NCBI GenBank assembly: GCA_004377275.1
Contig: SOIC01000081.1
Span: 1 to 6,689, forward strand
Direction: 5' to 3'
DNA: 6,689 bases
Source: Dehalococcoidia bacterium
GTDB taxonomy: Bacteria > Chloroflexota > Dehalococcoidia > E44-bin15
The notes under the pieces were generated by a model. It did no database searches and was not told the DNA's origin. It saw only the letters and a program-made list of their open reading frames with translations. Position 1 is the first letter of the stretch, and each line of letters starts with the position of its first letter. The position numbers were made by a program, and so were the translations under genes. Of the stretch, positions 4,865 through 6,689 are shown in pieces.

Positions 4865-5788
4865 ATGACCTTTAGAAGACCGCTAATCATTCGTCCACCG
4901 AGTGAATGGAAAAGTTATTTCCTTCCATTAACCAGTGGCTGTTCTAATAATACTTGTACCTTTTGCGGTTATTTCGGTTCAAAATTACAGATAAGAGAAA
5001 GTGAGGAGATTAGAAAGGAAATCGATGCCCTTGCTGCATTGGTGAGCTACGGTCTAGACATCCCAGGTGTTCAGATCTCGCCACTCGATCAGTGGGATGG
5101 TAAAAGAGTATTCCTGCAGGATGGCGATGCTTTAGCCTACCCTTTTCCTAAGCTAAAAGAAACTCTTGAATACCTGAATAAAAAGTTACCTAACCTGGAA
5201 AGGATTGCTGCTTATGCTACTCCCCAAGATATTTTAAGAAGAGACGTGGATGAATTATCAATTTTAAAAAAGTTAAAATTAGGGATTCTTTATACCGGTT
5301 TAGAAAGTGGCTCGGATGAATTACTTCAAAGAGTGGGTAAAGGACTGAATTCTGATCATGTTATTAAGGCAACCAGGAAAGCAAAGGAAGCAGGCATCCT
5401 TATGTCAATAACGGTTATTTTGGGACTGGGTGGGGTTGAAGGGAGTGAAAAACATGTCGAGGATACAGCAAGAGTCCTCTCAGAGATTGATCCAGAATAT
5501 GCTGGCGCCTTAACTCTAACCCTTGTTCCAGGCACACCACTTCATCGAGAATGGAAAGAGGGTAATTTCCATCTAATTTCTCCATTCCAGTCTCTTGAGG
5601 AATTGAAAACTATTATAGAGCGAGCTAACTTTACTAATTGTTTCTTTAGCTCGATGCATGCCTCAAATTATCAAGCGGTTCGGGGGAGATTGCCTCAAGA
5701 AAAAGAAGGTGTGATAGAAGAGTTAGAATATGTTTTAGCTAAAAGGGATCCATCTTCGCTTCGGCCAGAGTTTTCGAGGGGATTGTAA
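4865..5788 (+). CDS. Radical SAM protein (Elp3/MiaB-type core), function unknown
   Basis: This 307-residue protein has the radical SAM cluster as SGCSNNTCTFCGYFGS (24-39), with C26, C31 and C34 spaced C-x4-C-x2-C. That spacing is longer than canonical Cx3Cx2C but is found in a subgroup sharing the other motifs here: VFLQDGDAL (82-90), GLESGSDELL (145-154), ILGLGG (185-190) and TLVPGTPL (219-226). It should bind a 4Fe-4S cluster and cleave S-adenosylmethionine. There is no cobalamin-binding domain, TRAM domain or second cluster motif. The substrate cannot be assigned. Start ATG 4865 has AAGGGA (4852-4857) seven bases upstream. The gene is markedly AT-rich (hand-counted 60-base lines give 25-37% GC, against 67-72% in lines of thiL and ndk), suggesting separate acquisition. 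Confidence 0.88.
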   Translation: MTFRRPLIIRPPSEWKSYFLPLTSGCSNNTCTFCGYFGSKLQIRESEEIRKEIDALAALVSYGLDIPGVQISPLDQWDGKRVFLQDGDALAYPFPKLKETLEYLNKKLPNLERIAAYATPQDILRRDVDELSILKKLKLGILYTGLESGSDELLQRVGKGLNSDHVIKATRKAKEAGILMSITVILGLGGVEGSEKHVEDTARVLSEIDPEYAGALTLTLVPGTPLHREWKEGNFHLISPFQSLEELKTIIERANFTNCFFSSMHASNYQAVRGRLPQEKEGVIEELEYVLAKRDPSSLRPEFSRGL

Positions 5789-5818
5789 AAAGAGAATTGA
5801 GGGATTGAGAGAAGCGAG

Positions 5819-5835
5819 TGAGCGATACCGGCTCA
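5819..5835 (+). terminator. Weak hairpin between the radical SAM gene and ndk
   Basis: TGAGC (5819-5823) pairs with GCTCA (5831-5835) around a 7-base loop. Only a CTTT (5844-5847) follows, nine bases on, so it is at best a poor terminator. Upstream is a near-repeat GAATTGAG/GGATTGAG (5794-5809). The spacer 5789-5893 holds nothing else recognisable apart from the ndk ribosome site AGGA (5883-5886). Confidence 0.2.
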
Positions 5836-5893
5836 GGAGAGACCTTTAAAACCAGTTAAGCTCGCTATTTAGAACTTTCATTAGGATGTAGTT

Positions 5894-6328
5894 ATGCAGC
5901 AGACACTCGTACTCTTGAAGCCGGATGCCCTCGAGAGGGGGCTGGTGGGCGAGATTATCTCCCGCCTTGAAGGGAGGGGGCTCAAGATCGTAGCAATGAA
6001 GATAATCTGGGTGGACGAGGCGCTGGCCAAGCGCCACTACGCCGTCCATGAGGGCAAACCATTCTTTGAAGGGCTTGTCGAGTTCATCACTTCCCGCCCG
6101 ATTATCGCCGCTGTCTTCGAGGGGGAAGACGCGGTGGCGGTGGTGAGAAGCGCTATGGGGGAGACTGACCCGGCACGCGCCGCACCGGGAACGATCCGAG
6201 GGGACCTGGCACAGGATATCGGTCGCAACCTCGTTCACGGCTCCGACTCGGAGGAAACCGCAGAGGAGGAAACCAAGCTCTTCTTCTCCCAAAAGGAGAT
6301 TTTTAATTACTCTGTGGAAATAGATTAA
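5894..6328 (+). CDS. ndk: Nucleoside diphosphate kinase
   Basis: Ndk transfers the gamma phosphate of NTPs (mainly ATP) to other NDPs through a phosphohistidine, balancing cytosolic NTP and dNTP pools. The protein has 144 residues, normal for the family. All active-site residues known from the family are present, offset by three from human numbering: K9, Y49, F57, R85, T91, R102, N112 and the phosphorylated H115 within NLVHGSDS (112-119). PGTIRGD (98-104) is intact; the next residue is Leu where Phe is usual. Start ATG 5894 has AGGA (5883-5886) seven bases upstream. GC content is high, in sharp contrast to the radical SAM gene before it, so it probably has its own promoter, which I could not locate. 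It converges with rsfS across 4 bp. Confidence 0.97.
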   Translation: MQQTLVLLKPDALERGLVGEIISRLEGRGLKIVAMKIIWVDEALAKRHYAVHEGKPFFEGLVEFITSRPIIAAVFEGEDAVAVVRSAMGETDPARAAPGTIRGDLAQDIGRNLVHGSDSEETAEEETKLFFSQKEIFNYSVEID

Positions 6329-6332
6329 TAGG

Positions 6333-6689
6333 TCACTGAATCCTGATCAGGGGGGTGGCTTTGCTCCACAGCTTCTCCAGCTTGTAATACTCTCGCTCTG
6401 TTGCGGCAAAGATATGAATGATGACATCGCCGAAATCCAGCAGTATCCAGCCCGAGTCAACGGTGCCCTCGCGACGATGCGGCGCTATTCCCTCCCTCCC
6501 CATCACATCATCGATCTCCTCATATATGGCCTCGATCTGGCGCTGTGTGTCGCCACTACAGATGACGAAATAATCGGCAAAGGTGCATACCCCCCTCATA
6601 TCGAGCATTACGATATCGGTGGCCTGCTTCTCTGAGGCTGCCTCCACGGCCTGCCTGGCTAATTGGGCTGTTTCCAGAAGCTGATCCCC
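6333..6689 (-). CDS. rsfS: Ribosome silencing factor RsfS (Iojap family), 5' end outside window
   Basis: RsfS binds ribosomal protein uL14 on the large subunit and blocks subunit joining when nutrients run low. The visible 118 residues contain EKQATDIVMLDMRG, FADYFVICSGDTQRQ, DSGWILLDFGDVIIHIF and YYKLEKLW, in the family's order. A GTG at 6645-6647 could start a 104-residue form. However, the frame stays open to the window edge and encodes GDQLLETAQLARQA immediately before it. That fits the helix preceding the conserved core in this family, so the true start is probably beyond 6689. No ATG, GTG or TTG lies in frame between 6648 and 6689. The first complete codon is 6687-6689. The gene ends 4 bp from the ndk stop. 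In many bacteria rsfS lies next to nadD, which would be to the right of this window. Confidence 0.94.
   Translation of the reverse strand, partial: GDQLLETAQLARQAVEAASEKQATDIVMLDMRGVCTFADYFVICSGDTQRQIEAIYEEIDDVMGREGIAPHRREGTVDSGWILLDFGDVIIHIFAATEREYYKLEKLWSKATPLIRIQ

Noticed and set aside
5846..6292. 148-residue minus-strand open frame over ndk
   Set aside because: It is antisense to a complete ndk with all active-site residues; long antisense frames are common in GC-rich genes.
6342..6351. Palindrome CCTGATCAGG near the end of rsfS
   Set aside because: It lies in coding sequence, has no loop for a hairpin and no T-run; 10-bp palindromes are expected by chance.

Overview
The window looks like ordinary chromosome from a bacterium with a compact, moderately GC-rich genome. 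Gene content is mostly housekeeping: a lysine tRNA with an encoded CCA end, a thiL-tsaE-tsaB cluster, ndk and rsfS. All three standard stop codons are used and Shine-Dalgarno sites are generally good, so the usual bacterial code applies. The gene set and protein style suggest Chloroflexota (Dehalococcoidia-like). That is an inference from memory of gene neighbourhoods and no marker here proves it.

Layout, left to right. Bases 1-136 hold no gene, only two small hairpins. On the minus strand lie tRNA-Lys(CTT) and, just upstream of it, a 60-residue 4-oxalocrotonate tautomerase homologue; the tRNA promoter's -35 box contains the tautomerase stop codon. A divergent plus-strand gene encodes a 54-residue four-cysteine protein of unknown function. 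It ends exactly where the minus-strand metallophosphoesterase gene ends. A 71-bp divergent spacer separates the phosphoesterase from thiL and contains a consensus-like promoter placed so that thiL mRNA may be leaderless.

The plus-strand block thiL, tsaE, tsaB and a PaaI-type thioesterase is tightly packed: 2-bp gap, 49-bp gap, then an ATGA overlap. A second, paralogous thioesterase follows after 71 bp. ThiL makes thiamine diphosphate; TsaE and TsaB are two of the proteins that build the t6A modification on tRNAs reading ANN codons, the class to which the lysine tRNA belongs. The start of tsaE is formed by three degenerate 27-bp tandem repeats, so its true start is uncertain.

A radical SAM gene then stands out by its low GC content, preceded by an AT-rich 131-bp spacer with an inverted repeat; it may have been acquired separately. 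The window closes with ndk (nucleoside diphosphate kinase, all active-site residues present) and, convergent to it with a 4-bp gap, the 3' part of rsfS, which runs off the right edge.

I found no CRISPR array, insertion sequence, phage gene or toxin/defence system. The points most worth a second look are the tandem CxxC-bearing thioesterases coupled to tsaB, the repeat-derived tsaE leader, the orphan four-cysteine protein and the possibly leaderless thiL transcript.
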